Positions 6,829-16,251 are shown, counted from the first letter of the stretch. The stretch is DNA of 20,010 nt from Acidimangrovimonas sp. (GCA_030147905.1 JASBUM010000118.1:1-20010), one strand, 5' to 3'. Made by a program: numbers and translations. The notes: generated from the letters alone by a model not told the origin.

Positions 6829-7601
6829 CAGACGAAGGTTTGCACAGCAAGACCCGGGCGTTGGTGATCGGCGGCACCCAGGGGCTGGGTGAGGCGATCG
6901 CCGCCCGGTTGATCGCCGAGGGGTGCCGCGGAATCGTCGTGGCCGGGCGCGACCAGACCAAGGGGGCGGCGGCGGCCGAACGGCTGGCCGCGACATTCAT
7001 GGCGGTCGATCTGGCCGATTCCGCGGCAACGGTCCGCCTGGTGGAAGCGGCGGCGGATCGGCTCGGTGGTCTCGATGCGCTCGTCATCGCCGGTGCCTCG
7101 ACCGAGCGGGGCTCGGCCCTCGACACGACCGAAGCGCTCTGGGACCGGGTGATGACGGTCAACCTGCGCTCGCCGTTCTTCGCCCTTCAACGCTTTGCGC
7201 AGATGGCAATCGACGCGGCGCATCCGGCGGCGGCGGTCAACATCCTGTCGATGGCCGCCCATTGCGGCCAATCGTTCCTTGCGCCCTATGCCGCATCGAA
7301 GGCCGCGCTGGCCAATGTAACCAGGAATACCGCGCAGGCCTGGCGAGCACATCGCATTCGCGTCAACGGGATCAACTGCGGCTGGATGGATACCCCCGGC
7401 GAGGACGCGGTACAGCGCGGATATCACGGGGGCGGCGATGGCTGGCTGAGGAAGGCGGAGGCGGCACAACCGATGGGCAGCCTTGTCAAGCCGACCGATG
7501 TCGCGCGTCTGGCCGCGCTGATGCTGGGGCCGGGATCGGGCGTGATGACCGGCGCGCTGGTGGATTTCGATCAGAACGTGGCCGGGGCCTACCCGGAATA
7601 G
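6825..7601 (+). CDS. Short-chain dehydrogenase/reductase, probably acting on a cyclitol or inosose
   Basis: This 258-residue classical SDR oxidoreductase binds NAD(P) through the Rossmann motif GGTQGLG (residues 16-22). The catalytic residues are visible: S142 in the NILSM strand, Y155 and K159 in YAASK, and an Asn in TVNLRS. A late segment MTGALVDFDQN takes the place of the usual 'G..i.vDGG'. The reaction is an NAD(P)-linked alcohol/ketone conversion. Given the operon it probably acts on an inositol isomer, methyl-inositol or inosose, but the substrate cannot be read. Start: ATG at 6825, overlapping the ATPase stop in ATGA. The next gene begins 12 bases after its stop. An SDR is not part of the core Bacillus iol pathway, so it probably feeds a side substrate in. 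Confidence 0.88.
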   Translation: MTDEGLHSKTRALVIGGTQGLGEAIAARLIAEGCRGIVVAGRDQTKGAAAAERLAATFMAVDLADSAATVRLVEAAADRLGGLDALVIAGASTERGSALDTTEALWDRVMTVNLRSPFFALQRFAQMAIDAAHPAAAVNILSMAAHCGQSFLAPYAASKAALANVTRNTAQAWRAHRIRVNGINCGWMDTPGEDAVQRGYHGGGDGWLRKAEAAQPMGSLVKPTDVARLAALMLGPGSGVMTGALVDFDQNVAGAYPE

Positions 7602-7613
7602 CAAGGAGCCATC

Positions 7614-8612
7614 ATGAGCATTCGCATTGCAATTTTGGGGGCGGGCCGCATCGGCCAGGTTCACGCCCGCGCCGTGGACGCGGTTGCCGGCGCCGAACTG
7701 GTCGCGATCGCCGAGCCGGTGGCCGAACTGGCCCGGGCGGTTCGGGACCGCCACGGGTGCGATCTACGCGGCATCGACGAGATCGCGGTTTCGGACGATG
7801 TCGATGCGGTGGTGATCTGCACGCCGACCGACACCCATGCGGAGCTGATCGAGAAATTCGCCAAGGCCGGCAAGGCAATCTTCTGCGAGAAGCCGGTGGA
7901 TCTCGATCCGGAGCGCGTGCGCCGCTGCCTGGCGGTCGTCGACCAGACGAAGGCCACGCTCATGATCGGATTTCAGCGTCGCTTCGATCCGGATTTCATG
8001 GCGCTCAAACACGCCATCGACACCGGGAGGATCGGCACGGTCGAGATGGTGACGCTGACCTCGCGCGATCCGGCTCCGCCGCCCCATGATTACATCGGTC
8101 GCTCGGGCGGGATCTTCCGAGACATGACGATTCACGATTTCGACGTGGCGCGCTGGCTCCTCGACGAAGAGATCGTCACCGTTCAGGCCGCCGCTTCGGT
8201 CCTGACCGATCCCGCGATCGCGCGCCTCGGGGACTATGACAGCGTCAACGTGATCCTCACCACCGCTTCGGGCAAGCATTGCACGATCACCAACAGCCGC
8301 CGCGCCACCTATGGATACGATCAACGGATCGAGGTTCATGGAAGCCTCGGATCGGTCCGCGCCGAAAACCACCGGGCGGCAAATATCGAGATCGCGACGG
8401 AGCAGGGTTATCAGCGTCCGCCGCTGATGAACTTCTTCATGGATCGCTACGTCGCCGCCTATGCCGGCGAGATCGCGGCCTTCGTGGGCGCACTCATCAG
8501 GCGCGACCCACCGCCGACCACCGGCACGGACGGGCTGCGGGCGCTGGAACTTGCGGAGGCGGCACTCCGGGCGGTCGAAAGCGGCCGGACGCAGCGCTTG
8601 AGCGACGCGTGA
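7614..8612 (+). CDS. iolG: Inositol 2-dehydrogenase (Gfo/Idh/MocA family)
   Basis: This 332-residue enzyme oxidises myo-inositol to 2-keto-myo-inositol with NAD+, the first step of the pathway. The Rossmann motif GAGRIG is at the N-terminus. The catalytic lysine is K93 in the CEKP motif, and D170 and H174 lie in RDMTIHDFD. These match the Lys-Asp-His triad of Bacillus IolG. The C-terminal part contains SRRATYGYDQR and EVHGSLGSV, typical of the IolG subgroup. The length is normal. The ATG at 7614 follows AAGGAG at 7603-7608. It sits among the other inositol genes, 27 bases before the IolH-like gene. A scyllo- or chiro-inositol preference is possible, since the operon has a second family member. 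Confidence 0.85.
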   Translation: MSIRIAILGAGRIGQVHARAVDAVAGAELVAIAEPVAELARAVRDRHGCDLRGIDEIAVSDDVDAVVICTPTDTHAELIEKFAKAGKAIFCEKPVDLDPERVRRCLAVVDQTKATLMIGFQRRFDPDFMALKHAIDTGRIGTVEMVTLTSRDPAPPPHDYIGRSGGIFRDMTIHDFDVARWLLDEEIVTVQAAASVLTDPAIARLGDYDSVNVILTTASGKHCTITNSRRATYGYDQRIEVHGSLGSVRAENHRAANIEIATEQGYQRPPLMNFFMDRYVAAYAGEIAAFVGALIRRDPPPTTGTDGLRALELAEAALRAVESGRTQRLSDA

Positions 8613-8639
8613 AGGCCCGCAGCACAAAGGAACGACGAA

Positions 8640-9545
8640 ATGAAGATCGCGCTCGACCCGTTCATGCACCGCCACCTGAGCCTCGAACAGCTGCCCTCGA
8701 AGGTGGCCGAACTGGGCTACGAGTGGATCGAGCTGAGCCCGCGCGGGGATTTCCTCGAATGGTTCAAGGCGCCGCGGGTGTTTCCGGACCGGATCAGGAG
8801 CTTCAAGAAGGCGCTGAGCGACAGCGGGGTCGGCATCGCCAGCCTTCTGCCGATGTATCGCTGGGCCTCGAACGACGAGGGCGAGCGACAGGCTGCCATG
8901 CGCCACTGGAAGCGCGCCATCGAGATCGCGGTCGAGATGGGCGTGGACACGGTGAACAGCGAGTTCGGTCGCGGCCCGCATCCCGACAAGGGCAGCTGCT
9001 ACTGCTGCCACACCGGCTCGATGATCGAGGCCTGCGAGGATGCGTGGTGGCGCTCGATGGAAGAGCTCGTCCCGATCCTCGAGAGCGAGGGCGTCAACCT
9101 GCATATCGAGCCGCATCCGGAAGATTGGGTCGAGACGCTGCAGCCCTCGGTCGACCTGATCCGCACGGTGAATTCCGACCGCGTCAAGTTTCTCTACTGC
9201 ACGCCGCACACCTTCTATTTCGGCGATGACACGGTGGCGATGCTGCGCGAATGCGCCGACGTTCTGGCCCATGTGCACATCGCCGACACCTTCAACCACA
9301 AGGCCAGCTCGGGGCTGCGCTACATCATCAACCCGCCGGGCTCGGCGGCGCGGGTGCACCAGCACCTGAACATCGGGCAGGGCGAGGTGCCCTGGGACGA
9401 TTTCTACCGCACGCTTCACGAGGTCGGCTTCGACGGGATCATGACGGCCTGCGTCTTCGCCTGGGAAGAGAAGGCCGACGAGTCGGGCAAGTTCATGCGC
9501 ACCGAGATGCAGCGCTACATCGACAAATTCTGGGAGACGAAATGA
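8640..9545 (+). CDS. IolH-like sugar phosphate isomerase/epimerase (TIM barrel)
   Basis: This 301-residue protein has the xylose-isomerase-like TIM barrel fold. Its opening [19 protein letters not shown] and the later [26 protein letters not shown] and [10 protein letters not shown] segments match the family often named IolH or 'sugar phosphate isomerase/epimerase' in inositol clusters. The exact reaction of IolH is not settled; it may isomerise an inosose or another pathway intermediate. A loop near residues 113-128 contains a dense C120-Y-C122-C123-H124 motif that I do not recall in other IolH proteins and that could bind metal or be redox-active. The ATG at 8640 has an AAAGGAA site. Its TGA overlaps the next start as ATGA, so the two are translationally coupled. 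Confidence 0.7.
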   Translation: MKIALDPFMHRHLSLEQLPSKVAELGYEWIELSPRGDFLEWFKAPRVFPDRIRSFKKALSDSGVGIASLLPMYRWASNDEGERQAAMRHWKRAIEIAVEMGVDTVNSEFGRGPHPDKGSCYCCHTGSMIEACEDAWWRSMEELVPILESEGVNLHIEPHPEDWVETLQPSVDLIRTVNSDRVKFLYCTPHTFYFGDDTVAMLRECADVLAHVHIADTFNHKASSGLRYIINPPGSAARVHQHLNIGQGEVPWDDFYRTLHEVGFDGIMTACVFAWEEKADESGKFMRTEMQRYIDKFWETK

Positions 9546-10573
9546 ACCTGCAAGTTGGTGTCATCGGGACGGGGATGATCGGTCAGGACCACATCCGCCG
9601 TCTGACAAAGGTGCTGTCGGGGGCCGAGGTGGTCGCGGTCAGCGACATCGACCGCGACCGCGCCACGCGGGCCGCGCCGGCGGGGGCCGAGGTGTTCGAC
9701 ACCCCGCAGGCCCTGATCGCCTCGGACAAGGTGCAGGCCGTGGTGATCTGCTCATGGGGACCGGCGCATGAGGAACAGCTTCTGGACTGCATCGCCGCCG
9801 GCAAGCCGGTGTTCTGCGAGAAGCCCCTGGCCACCTCTCAGGATGCCTGCGTAAGGGTGATCGAGGCCGAGGTCGCTTTCGGCCGCCGACTCGTCCAGGT
9901 GGGGTATATGCGCCGCTACGACGCGGCCTATGCCCGGCTCAGGGCGGTCGTGGACTCGGGGGTCATCGGTGCTCCATTGATGTTCCATTCCGCGCATCGG
10001 AACGCGTCGGTACCCGAGGGGCTTTATTCCGACGACATGGCGGTGGCCGACACGATGGTCCACGACTTCGATGTCGCTCGCTGGCTGCTGAATGACGAGG
10101 TCGCCCGGATCCGCGTTCTGGCCGGGCGAAAGAATTCGGTCGGTGGCAACCTCCGCGACCCGATCCTGGGTGTCCTCGAGATGCGGGGCGGCGCGCTGGT
10201 GACGATCGAGGTTTCCGTCAACATCGGCTATGGATACGACATCCGGGGCGAGATTTCGGCAGAGCGCGGCACTGCCGAGCTTGCCGAGGCGAACCATGTC
10301 GTGGTCAAGGCGGGCGACAGCTTCAGCGGTCGCGTGCCCGCGGACTGGCGCGAGCGTTTCGTCACGGCCTACGACCGCGAATTCGCCGACTGGATCGCCG
10401 CAGCCGGGGCAGGGGGGGCGTCGGGTCCCAGCGCCTGGGACGGCTATGCCATACAGGTCGTGTCCGATGCAGGGATCGCGGCCGCGGCGACAGGCGAGGT
10501 ACGCGACATCGAGATGATTGCGAAACCCGCGCTCTATCGCGACGCCGAGGGTGGCCATGATGAAGCCCCTTGA
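9542..10573 (+). CDS. Second Gfo/Idh/MocA-family inositol dehydrogenase
   Basis: This 343-residue NAD(P)-dependent oxidoreductase is a paralogue of the IolG upstream. It has the Rossmann motif GTGMIG, the CEKP lysine K94, and D170 and H174 in ADTMVHDFD. The segment [16 protein letters not shown] resembles inositol 2-dehydrogenases of the actinobacterial/rhizobial type. The likely substrates are scyllo-inositol, D-chiro-inositol or an inosamine derivative, complementing IolG, but specificity cannot be assigned. The start overlaps the IolH-like stop (ATGA), and its own 3' end overlaps the start of the iolC gene by about 17 bases. Such tight packing argues that it is a working part of the operon rather than a relic. 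Confidence 0.85.
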   Translation: MNLQVGVIGTGMIGQDHIRRLTKVLSGAEVVAVSDIDRDRATRAAPAGAEVFDTPQALIASDKVQAVVICSWGPAHEEQLLDCIAAGKPVFCEKPLATSQDACVRVIEAEVAFGRRLVQVGYMRRYDAAYARLRAVVDSGVIGAPLMFHSAHRNASVPEGLYSDDMAVADTMVHDFDVARWLLNDEVARIRVLAGRKNSVGGNLRDPILGVLEMRGGALVTIEVSVNIGYGYDIRGEISAERGTAELAEANHVVVKAGDSFSGRVPADWRERFVTAYDREFADWIAAAGAGGASGPSAWDGYAIQVVSDAGIAAAATGEVRDIEMIAKPALYRDAEGGHDEAP

Positions 10574-12482
10574 CGTGATCACGATCGGCCGGGCGGGGGT
10601 TGATCTTTACGGCGGGCAGGTCGGGGGGCGTCTCGAGGACATGGGGTCTTTCGAGAAATACATCGGGGGCTCGCCGACGAACATGGCCTGCGGTGCGGCG
10701 CGGCTGGGTCTGCGAGCCGGGCTGATCACCCGTGTGGGCGACGAGCACATGGGCCGGTTCATCCGCGAGGAGCTGGTTCGCCACGGGGTGGATGTGGCCG
10801 GGGTGAAGACGGATCCCGAGCGGCTGACGGCGCTGGTGATCCTCGGCATCCGCGACCGCGAGCGGTTCCCGCTGATCTTCTACCGCGAGAACTGCGCGGA
10901 CATGGCGCTGTGCGAGGACGACATCGATCCCGCCTTCATCGGCTCGGCCCGGGCGGTGGTGGCGACGGGGACGCATCTGAGCCACCGCCAGACCGAGGCG
11001 GCGGTTCTCAAGGCGCTGACCATCGCACGCGCCAACGGCGTTCAGACCGCGCTCGACATCGACTACCGGCCGAACCTGTGGGGGGTGGCCGGCCACGGCG
11101 AGGGCGAGAGCCGCTATGTCGAGAGCGCGTCGGTGACGACCCGGCTGCAGGCGACGCTGCATCTCTTCGACCTGATCGTGGGCACGGAAGAGGAGTTCCA
11201 TATCGCCGGGGGCTCGACCGACACGCTGGAGGCGCTGCGCGCGGTGCGCGCGGTGTCGGGCGCGACCCTGGTGTGCAAGCGCGGTCCCATGGGGGCGGTG
11301 GCGTTTCCGGGGGCGATCCCGGCCAGCCTCGACGACGGCCAGACCGGCCCGGGCTTCCCGATCGAGGTCTTCAACGTTCTGGGGGCCGGCGACGGTTTCA
11401 TGGCGGGGCTCCTGAAGGGCTGGCTCGACGGCGAGGCCTGGCCGAAGGCGCTGGAATACGCCAATGCCTGCGGAGCGCTCGCGGTCAGCCGCCACGGCTG
11501 CACGCCCGCCTATCCGTCGCTGGAGGAGCTCGAGTTTTTCCTGCGTCGCGGGGTGGTACGCGCCGATCTGCGCAATGACGCCGAGTTGGAGCAGCTCCAC
11601 TGGGCCACCAATCGCCGCAGCCCGCACGCGGGCGACGGATCGACGATGCGGGTCTTCGCCTTCGATCACCGCGCCCAGCTCGAGGAGATGGCGGGCTACA
11701 CGCCCGGCAAGGGCGGGGCGTTCAAGACGCTCTGCCTCGAGGCCGCGCTGCGGGTGCAGGCGGGGCGGGGCGGTTACGGGATCCTGTGCGACGACCGGAT
11801 CGGGCGCGAGGCGCTGCACCGGGCATCGGGTTCGGGGCTGTGGATCGGGCGGCCCTGCGAATGGCCCGGCTCGCGGCCGCTGACGCTGGAGCCGGCGCTC
11901 GGCCCCGATTGCGGGGCGCTGGTCGAATGGCCGCGGGAGAACGTGATCAAGGTCCTGTGCTTCTGCCACCCCGACGACGATGCGGCCATGCGCGCCGATC
12001 AGGAGGCGACGGTCAAGCGGCTGTTCACTGCGGCGCGGCGCAACCGGCTGGAATTCCTGCTGGAGCTCATCCCCTCGAAGGTCGGTCCGGTGGACGACAC
12101 GACCACGGCCACGCTGATCCGTCAGTTCTATGCCGCGGGCGTCTATCCCGACTGGTGGAAGCTGGAGCCGATGAAGTCCAGGGCGGCATGGCAGAATGCG
12201 ATTGCGGCGATCGAGGAACACGATGCCCATACCCGCGGCATCGTCGTGCTCGGCCTGGACGCGCCCGAGACTGAACTCGCGGCGAGCTTCGCCCAGGCGG
12301 CACGGTTTGACCTGGTGCGGGGCTTTGCCGTCGGGCGGACGATCTTCGGCGAGGTGGCGCGGTCGTGGTTGGGGGGCCAGATGACGGATGCCGAGGCGGT
12401 GGCCGGGATGGCGGGCCGCTACGGACGGCTCTGCGCCATCTGGGACGAGGCGCGGGCCGACGCGCGGACGGCAGCGCAATGA
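10557..12482 (+). CDS. iolC: 5-dehydro-2-deoxygluconokinase fused to a C-terminal DUF2090 domain (putative aldolase)
   Basis: This is a 641-residue two-domain protein. Residues 1 to about 330 are a PfkB/ribokinase-family kinase: an N-terminal GG-containing [14 protein letters not shown] segment, DIDYRPNLW, and the ATP/anion-hole motif NVLGAGDGF with catalytic D279. This part phosphorylates 5-dehydro-2-deoxy-D-gluconate. After a linker, residues from about 364 (MRVFAFDHR) form a DUF2090 domain with conserved-looking lysines K465 ([10 protein letters not shown]) and K535 (WWKLEPM). Such fusions are often named as bifunctional kinase/5-dehydro-2-deoxyphosphogluconate aldolase. A lysine-dependent class I aldolase activity replacing IolJ is plausible but unproven. 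The start is ATG 10557 (or the adjacent ATG 10560) after GAGG, overlapping the preceding gene. Its TGA overlaps an ATG in frame with iolD. Confidence 0.92.
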   Translation: MMKPLDVITIGRAGVDLYGGQVGGRLEDMGSFEKYIGGSPTNMACGAARLGLRAGLITRVGDEHMGRFIREELVRHGVDVAGVKTDPERLTALVILGIRDRERFPLIFYRENCADMALCEDDIDPAFIGSARAVVATGTHLSHRQTEAAVLKALTIARANGVQTALDIDYRPNLWGVAGHGEGESRYVESASVTTRLQATLHLFDLIVGTEEEFHIAGGSTDTLEALRAVRAVSGATLVCKRGPMGAVAFPGAIPASLDDGQTGPGFPIEVFNVLGAGDGFMAGLLKGWLDGEAWPKALEYANACGALAVSRHGCTPAYPSLEELEFFLRRGVVRADLRNDAELEQLHWATNRRSPHAGDGSTMRVFAFDHRAQLEEMAGYTPGKGGAFKTLCLEAALRVQAGRGGYGILCDDRIGREALHRASGSGLWIGRPCEWPGSRPLTLEPALGPDCGALVEWPRENVIKVLCFCHPDDDAAMRADQEATVKRLFTAARRNRLEFLLELIPSKVGPVDDTTTATLIRQFYAAGVYPDWWKLEPMKSRAAWQNAIAAIEEHDAHTRGIVVLGLDAPETELAASFAQAARFDLVRGFAVGRTIFGEVARSWLGGQMTDAEAVAGMAGRYGRLCAIWDEARADARTAAQ

Positions 12483-12538
12483 GCTGTTCGGCGAAAGCGG
12501 AGCCGATTTCGCGGTTCGGGCAGACGGAGGAGGATGGC

Positions 12539-14368
12539 ATGACTGGAACGATCCGGCTGACCGCGGCGCAGGCCATGGTGCGCTGGCTGAGCGTGCAGAC
12601 GACCGAGGAGGGGGAGCGGTTCATCGAAGGGGTCTGGGCGATCTTCGGCCATGGCAACGTGGCCGGGCTGGGCGAGGCGTTGCACGGGATCGGCGACGCG
12701 CTGCCCACCTGGCGCGGACAGAACGAGCAGACCATGGCCCATGCGGCGATCGCCTATGCGAAGACGAAGAAACGCAAACGTGCGATGGCGGTGACATCGT
12801 CGATCGGGCCGGGGGCCACCAACATGGTGACGGCGGCCGCTCTGGCCCATGTCAACCGCCTGCCGGTGCTCTTGATCCCGGGCGACGTTTTCGCCAGCCG
12901 CCGCCCCGACCCGGTGCTGCAGCAGATCGAGGATTTCGACGACGGAACGGTCAGCGCCAATGACGCCTTCCGCCCGGTCACGCGCTATTTCGACCGGATC
13001 ACGAGGCCCGAGCATCTGCTCACCTGCCTGCCGCGGGCGCTCTCGGTGATGACCGACCCGGCCAATTGCGGCCCGGTCTGCCTGGCCTTCTGCCAGGATG
13101 TGCAGGCCGAGGCCCATGACTACCCCGAGGGCTTCTTCGTGCCGCGGGTCTGGAGGATCAGGCGGCCCGAACCCGACCCGCGCGAAGTCGCGGAGGTGGC
13201 CGCGCTGATCCGCCGGGCCAGCGCGCCGGTGATCGTCTCGGGCGGCGGGGTGATCTATTCCGGCGCGGAAGACGCGCTGGCGCGCTTCGCCGACACCCAC
13301 AACATCCCCTTCGTCGAGACCCAGGCCGGCAAGGGCGCCAATGGCTGGGACGATCCGCGCAACTTCGGCTCGCCCGGAGTGACGGGGTCGGATTGCGCCA
13401 ACGAACTGTGCGCGCGCGCGGATCTGGTGATCGGGGTCGGCACGCGGTTTCAGGACTTCACCACCGCAAGCTGGACGGCCTTCGCCAATCCCGAATGCCG
13501 GCTCGTGTCGATCAACCTTCACGGCTACGACGCCACCAAGCATGGCGCGGTGGCGCTGGTGGGCGACGCACGGGTGGTATTGTCGAAACTGTCGGACGTG
13601 CTCGGCAGCCATGCCGCGCCCGCGTTCGATGCGGCCGGGCGCCGTGAATGGCACGAGGCCGTGGCGATGGTCACCGCAGCGCCCGCGACCAACGGCCTGC
13701 CGACCGATGCCCAGGTGATCGGCGCGGTGCAGCGGGTCGCCACCGACCGGACCGTGGTGATGTGCGCCGCGGGCACCATGCCCGGCGCGCTGCAGGTGCT
13801 GTGGCAGGCCGCCGCCGGTGGCTACCACATGGAATACGGCTATTCCTGCATGGGATACGAGGTTGCGGGCGCGATGGGCATCAAGCTCGCCGCCCCGGAG
13901 AAGGAGGTGATCTGCTTCGTCGGCGACGGCTCCTACATGATGGCCAACTCGGAGCTTGCCACCGCCGTGATGCGGCGCGTGCCCTTCACCATCGTGCTGA
14001 CCGACAACCGCGGATACGGCTGCATCAACCGGTTGCAGATCGAATGCGGCGGGGCCGAGTTCAACAACCTGTACAGGGACTCGAATGTCGAGGTGCAGCC
14101 CGAGATCGACTTCGTCGCACATGCCGCATCGATGGGGGCGCATGCCGAAAAGGCGGCCGATATCGCGGAACTCGAGGCCAAGATCGCCGAGGCGCGCGGC
14201 CGCGACATCCCCAGCGTGATCGTCATCGACACCGACGCGGCGCCGGGCACCGGCGCGGGCGGCGCCTGGTGGGACGTCGCCGTGCCGCAGGCGGGCGAGG
14301 CGCCACGGCTCGAGGCGGCGCGCAGGCGTTACGCCGAAAATGCCGCGCGGCGGCGCGTGGCGAACTGA
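12539..14368 (+). CDS. iolD: 3D-(3,5/4)-trihydroxycyclohexane-1,2-dione hydrolase
   Basis: This 609-residue thiamine-diphosphate enzyme opens the cyclohexanedione ring to give 5-deoxy-glucuronate. The N-terminal pyrimidine-binding domain includes [12 protein letters not shown] and [12 protein letters not shown], with the probable cofactor-activating glutamate E63. A central acetolactate-synthase-like domain follows. The C-terminal pyrophosphate domain has the TPP motif [10 protein letters not shown] (D463) ending in LTDN (N490). The length is close to that of other IolD proteins. The preferred start is ATG 12539 with an excellent GGAGGAGG at 12526-12533. An upstream in-frame ATG at 12479 overlaps the iolC stop as ATGA and would add 20 residues, which do not look like family sequence. 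The iolE gene follows after 56 bases containing a small hairpin. Confidence 0.95.
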   Translation: MTGTIRLTAAQAMVRWLSVQTTEEGERFIEGVWAIFGHGNVAGLGEALHGIGDALPTWRGQNEQTMAHAAIAYAKTKKRKRAMAVTSSIGPGATNMVTAAALAHVNRLPVLLIPGDVFASRRPDPVLQQIEDFDDGTVSANDAFRPVTRYFDRITRPEHLLTCLPRALSVMTDPANCGPVCLAFCQDVQAEAHDYPEGFFVPRVWRIRRPEPDPREVAEVAALIRRASAPVIVSGGGVIYSGAEDALARFADTHNIPFVETQAGKGANGWDDPRNFGSPGVTGSDCANELCARADLVIGVGTRFQDFTTASWTAFANPECRLVSINLHGYDATKHGAVALVGDARVVLSKLSDVLGSHAAPAFDAAGRREWHEAVAMVTAAPATNGLPTDAQVIGAVQRVATDRTVVMCAAGTMPGALQVLWQAAAGGYHMEYGYSCMGYEVAGAMGIKLAAPEKEVICFVGDGSYMMANSELATAVMRRVPFTIVLTDNRGYGCINRLQIECGGAEFNNLYRDSNVEVQPEIDFVAHAASMGAHAEKAADIAELEAKIAEARGRDIPSVIVIDTDAAPGTGAGGAWWDVAVPQAGEAPRLEAARRRYAENAARRRVAN

Positions 14369-14371
14369 AAC

Positions 14372-14400
14372 CCCCGGCCGGACCGGAAGACCGGGGCCGG
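14372..14400 (+). repeat. Small GC-rich inverted repeat between iolD and iolE
   Basis: CCGGCC (14374-14379) pairs with GGCCGG (14395-14400), and alternatively CCCCGG (14372-14377) pairs with CCGGGG (14391-14396). The hairpin lies in the 56-base spacer before iolE, one of the larger gaps in the operon. There is no T-run. It may be an mRNA processing or stability element. The stem is short and such GC-rich matches arise easily by chance. Confidence 0.3.
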
Positions 14401-14424
14401 CAACCTGAAGATCGAGGAAAGACG

Positions 14425-15333
14425 ATGATCCGCTTCGGCACCAATCCGATCGCCTGGGCCAATGACGACGACCCCAGCCTCGGCGCCCACATCCCGACCG
14501 AACAGATCCTGACCGAGGCCGCGGCGATCGGCTTTGACGGGATCGAGAACGGCCACCGCTGGCCGCAGGAGCCCGAAGCGCTGCGCCGGCTGCTGGGCGA
14601 CCACGGACTGGCCTTCGTCTCGGGGTGGCATTCGCTCAACCTTCTGGCGCGTCCGTTGGCCGAGGAACAGGCGGCGATCCAGCCCCATCTCGACAGGCTG
14701 AAGCACAACGGCTGCTCGGTCTGCATCGCCTGCGAGACCTCCAATTCGGTCCAGGGCCGGGCGCTGCCGCTATCGCGCAAGCCGGTGCTGGACGCCGATG
14801 AAATGCGTGCCTTCGGCGCCCGGGTCGAGGCGCTCGCCGCCTTCACCGCCGCGCAGGGGATCGAGCTTGTCTATCACCACCACATGGGCACGGTGGTCGA
14901 GACGCCGGCCGAGATCGACGCCTTCATGGCCGCGACCGGCCCCGCGACCCGGCTGCTGTTCGATACGGGGCATTGCTATTTCGGCGGCGACGGCGCCGAT
15001 CCCGCGCCGGTGCTGGCCCGGCATGCCGGCCGCGTGCGCCACGTCCATGCCAAGAACGTGCGCCCGGCGGTCATGGCCCGGGTCCGCGAGGCGGAGCTGT
15101 CCTTCATGGATGCAGTGCGCGCCGGCGTCTTCACCGTGCCCGGCGACCCCGAGGGCGGGGTGGCCTTCGCGCCGCTCATGGCGCTGCTGAAGGCGGCAGG
15201 CTACACCGGCTGGATCGTGATCGAGGCCGAGCAGGACCCCGAACAGCGCAACCCCCTTCAATACCAGACGCTGGGCCTGAAGGCCCTGAAAGCCGACGCC
15301 GCGGCCGCCGGCCTGATCCCGGGAGGACCCTGA
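14425..15333 (+). CDS. iolE: Myo-inosose-2 dehydratase
   Basis: This 302-residue TIM barrel enzyme removes water from 2-keto-myo-inositol to give 3D-(3,5/4)-trihydroxycyclohexane-1,2-dione. The N-terminus [12 protein letters not shown] is the hallmark of IolE ('NPI.W.NDD'). Candidate metal and active-site segments are [25 protein letters not shown] and VIEAEQDP. The length is typical. The ATG at 14425 is preceded by GAGGAAA. Its TGA shares a base with the ATG of iolB (TGATG), so the two are translationally coupled. It supplies the substrate of IolD, encoded just upstream. It is clearly distinct from the IolI- and IolH-like barrels earlier in the operon, so the operon has three paralogous TIM barrels. 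Confidence 0.93.
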   Translation: MIRFGTNPIAWANDDDPSLGAHIPTEQILTEAAAIGFDGIENGHRWPQEPEALRRLLGDHGLAFVSGWHSLNLLARPLAEEQAAIQPHLDRLKHNGCSVCIACETSNSVQGRALPLSRKPVLDADEMRAFGARVEALAAFTAAQGIELVYHHHMGTVVETPAEIDAFMAATGPATRLLFDTGHCYFGGDGADPAPVLARHAGRVRHVHAKNVRPAVMARVREAELSFMDAVRAGVFTVPGDPEGGVAFAPLMALLKAAGYTGWIVIEAEQDPEQRNPLQYQTLGLKALKADAAAAGLIPGGP

Positions 15334-16142
15334 TGCCCGAACTTCTGCGCAAGCCATTCGGCACCCATGGCAAGGTGCATGAGATCACCCCGCAATCGGC
15401 CGGCTGGCGCCATGTCGGCTTCAGCCTCTACCGGCTGCGGGCCGGCGAGACGGCGGCCGAGGCGACCGGCCGCCGCGAGGTGATCCTCGTCGTCGTCGAG
15501 GGCAAGACCAGGCTGCGGGGCGCCGGACGCGACTGGGGCGTGCTCGGTGCACGGATGGACGTCTTCGAGAAGACCCCGCCGCATTGCCTCTACCTGCCGA
15601 ACGGCACCGAGTGGGAGGCCACCGCCGAGACCGACTGCACACTCGCCGTCTGCTCGGCTCCGGGGCGGGGCGGACATGCTGCGCGCCGCATCGGCCCGGA
15701 CGGCATCACCCTGACCGAACGCGGAAAGGGCACCAATACCCGTCACATCAACAACATCGCCATGGAGGCCGAGGATTATTGCGACAGCCTGCTGGTGACC
15801 GAGGTCTTCACCCCGGCCGGCCACTGGTCCTCCTACCCCAGCCATCGCCACGACGAGGACGACTACCCCCGCATCACCTATCTCGAGGAGACCTATTACC
15901 ACCGGCTCAACCCGGCCTCGGGCTTCGGCATCCAGCGCGTCTATACCGACGACCGAAGCCTCGACGAGACCATGGCCGTCGCCGACGGCGAGGTCGTCCT
16001 GGTGCCCCGCGGTCATCATCCCTGCGGCGCCCCCCACGGCTTCGAGATGTATTACCTCAACGTCATGGCCGGGCCCCTGCGCAAGTGGCGCTTCGTCCCC
16101 GCGCCCGAGGTCGAATGGATCATGGAGCGGGACGCAGGATGA
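15333..16142 (+). CDS. iolB: 5-deoxy-glucuronate isomerase
   Basis: This 269-residue cytoplasmic bicupin enzyme isomerises 5-deoxy-glucuronate to 5-dehydro-2-deoxy-gluconate, the substrate of the IolC kinase. Typical family segments are NGTEWEATAETDCTLAVCSA, GKGTNTRHINNI, the metal-binding SSYPSHRHDEDDYPRITYLE, and PRGHHPCGAPHGFEMYYLNVM near the C-terminus. The length matches the family. The start is the ATG at 15333 overlapping the iolE stop, preceded by GGGAGGA at 15320-15327. It is the last gene of the inositol operon. Two strong stem-loops follow before the convergent permease gene. Confidence 0.94.
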   Translation: MPELLRKPFGTHGKVHEITPQSAGWRHVGFSLYRLRAGETAAEATGRREVILVVVEGKTRLRGAGRDWGVLGARMDVFEKTPPHCLYLPNGTEWEATAETDCTLAVCSAPGRGGHAARRIGPDGITLTERGKGTNTRHINNIAMEAEDYCDSLLVTEVFTPAGHWSSYPSHRHDEDDYPRITYLEETYYHRLNPASGFGIQRVYTDDRSLDETMAVADGEVVLVPRGHHPCGAPHGFEMYYLNVMAGPLRKWRFVPAPEVEWIMERDAG

Positions 16143-16147
16143 CCACG

Positions 16148-16177
16148 CCCGGCGCGCCCATCGAATGGCGCGCCGGG
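16148..16177. terminator. Strong stem-loop after the operon, candidate terminator
   Basis: CCCGGCGCGCC (16148-16158) pairs perfectly with GGCGCGCCGGG (16167-16177) over 11 bases with an 8-base loop, starting 6 bases after the iolB stop. There is no clear T-run on the + strand. In high-GC bacteria such a stem can still end transcription or stabilise the mRNA 3' end. Its place between convergent genes supports a bidirectional role. Confidence 0.55.
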
Positions 16178-16194
16178 ATGGCGTTGCGGCTTTC

Positions 16195-16238
16195 CGCGGC
16201 TGCCGGCGCATCCGTACCACCGGCAGCCGGCAGCCGCG
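16195..16238. terminator. Second stem-loop between convergent genes, candidate terminator for the minus-strand permease
   Basis: CGCGGCTGCCGG (16195-16206) pairs perfectly with CCGGCAGCCGCG (16227-16238), a 12-base stem with a 20-base loop. It lies 13 bases beyond the stop of the minus-strand permease gene, so it may end that transcript while the stem at 16148-16177 serves the operon. There is no convincing T-run. The right arm contains a partial duplicate (CCGGCAGCCGGCAGCC), allowing an alternative register. Confidence 0.5.
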
Positions 16239-16251
16239 TTCACCGGCGGGT

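Noticed and set aside
10362..12479. A 705-codon open frame on the minus strand opposite the iolC gene
   Set aside because: It mirrors the third-position GC bias of iolC, has low-complexity Arg/Pro/Ala-rich sequence without family motifs, and lies antisense to a well-supported gene.
12419..14143. A 574-codon minus-strand frame opposite iolD, and similar long frames at 384-2018, 2872-3870, 4869-5990, 6549-7754 and 7764-9419
   Set aside because: All are antisense shadows of recognised genes in GC-rich DNA. None shows a ribosome site or domain motifs.
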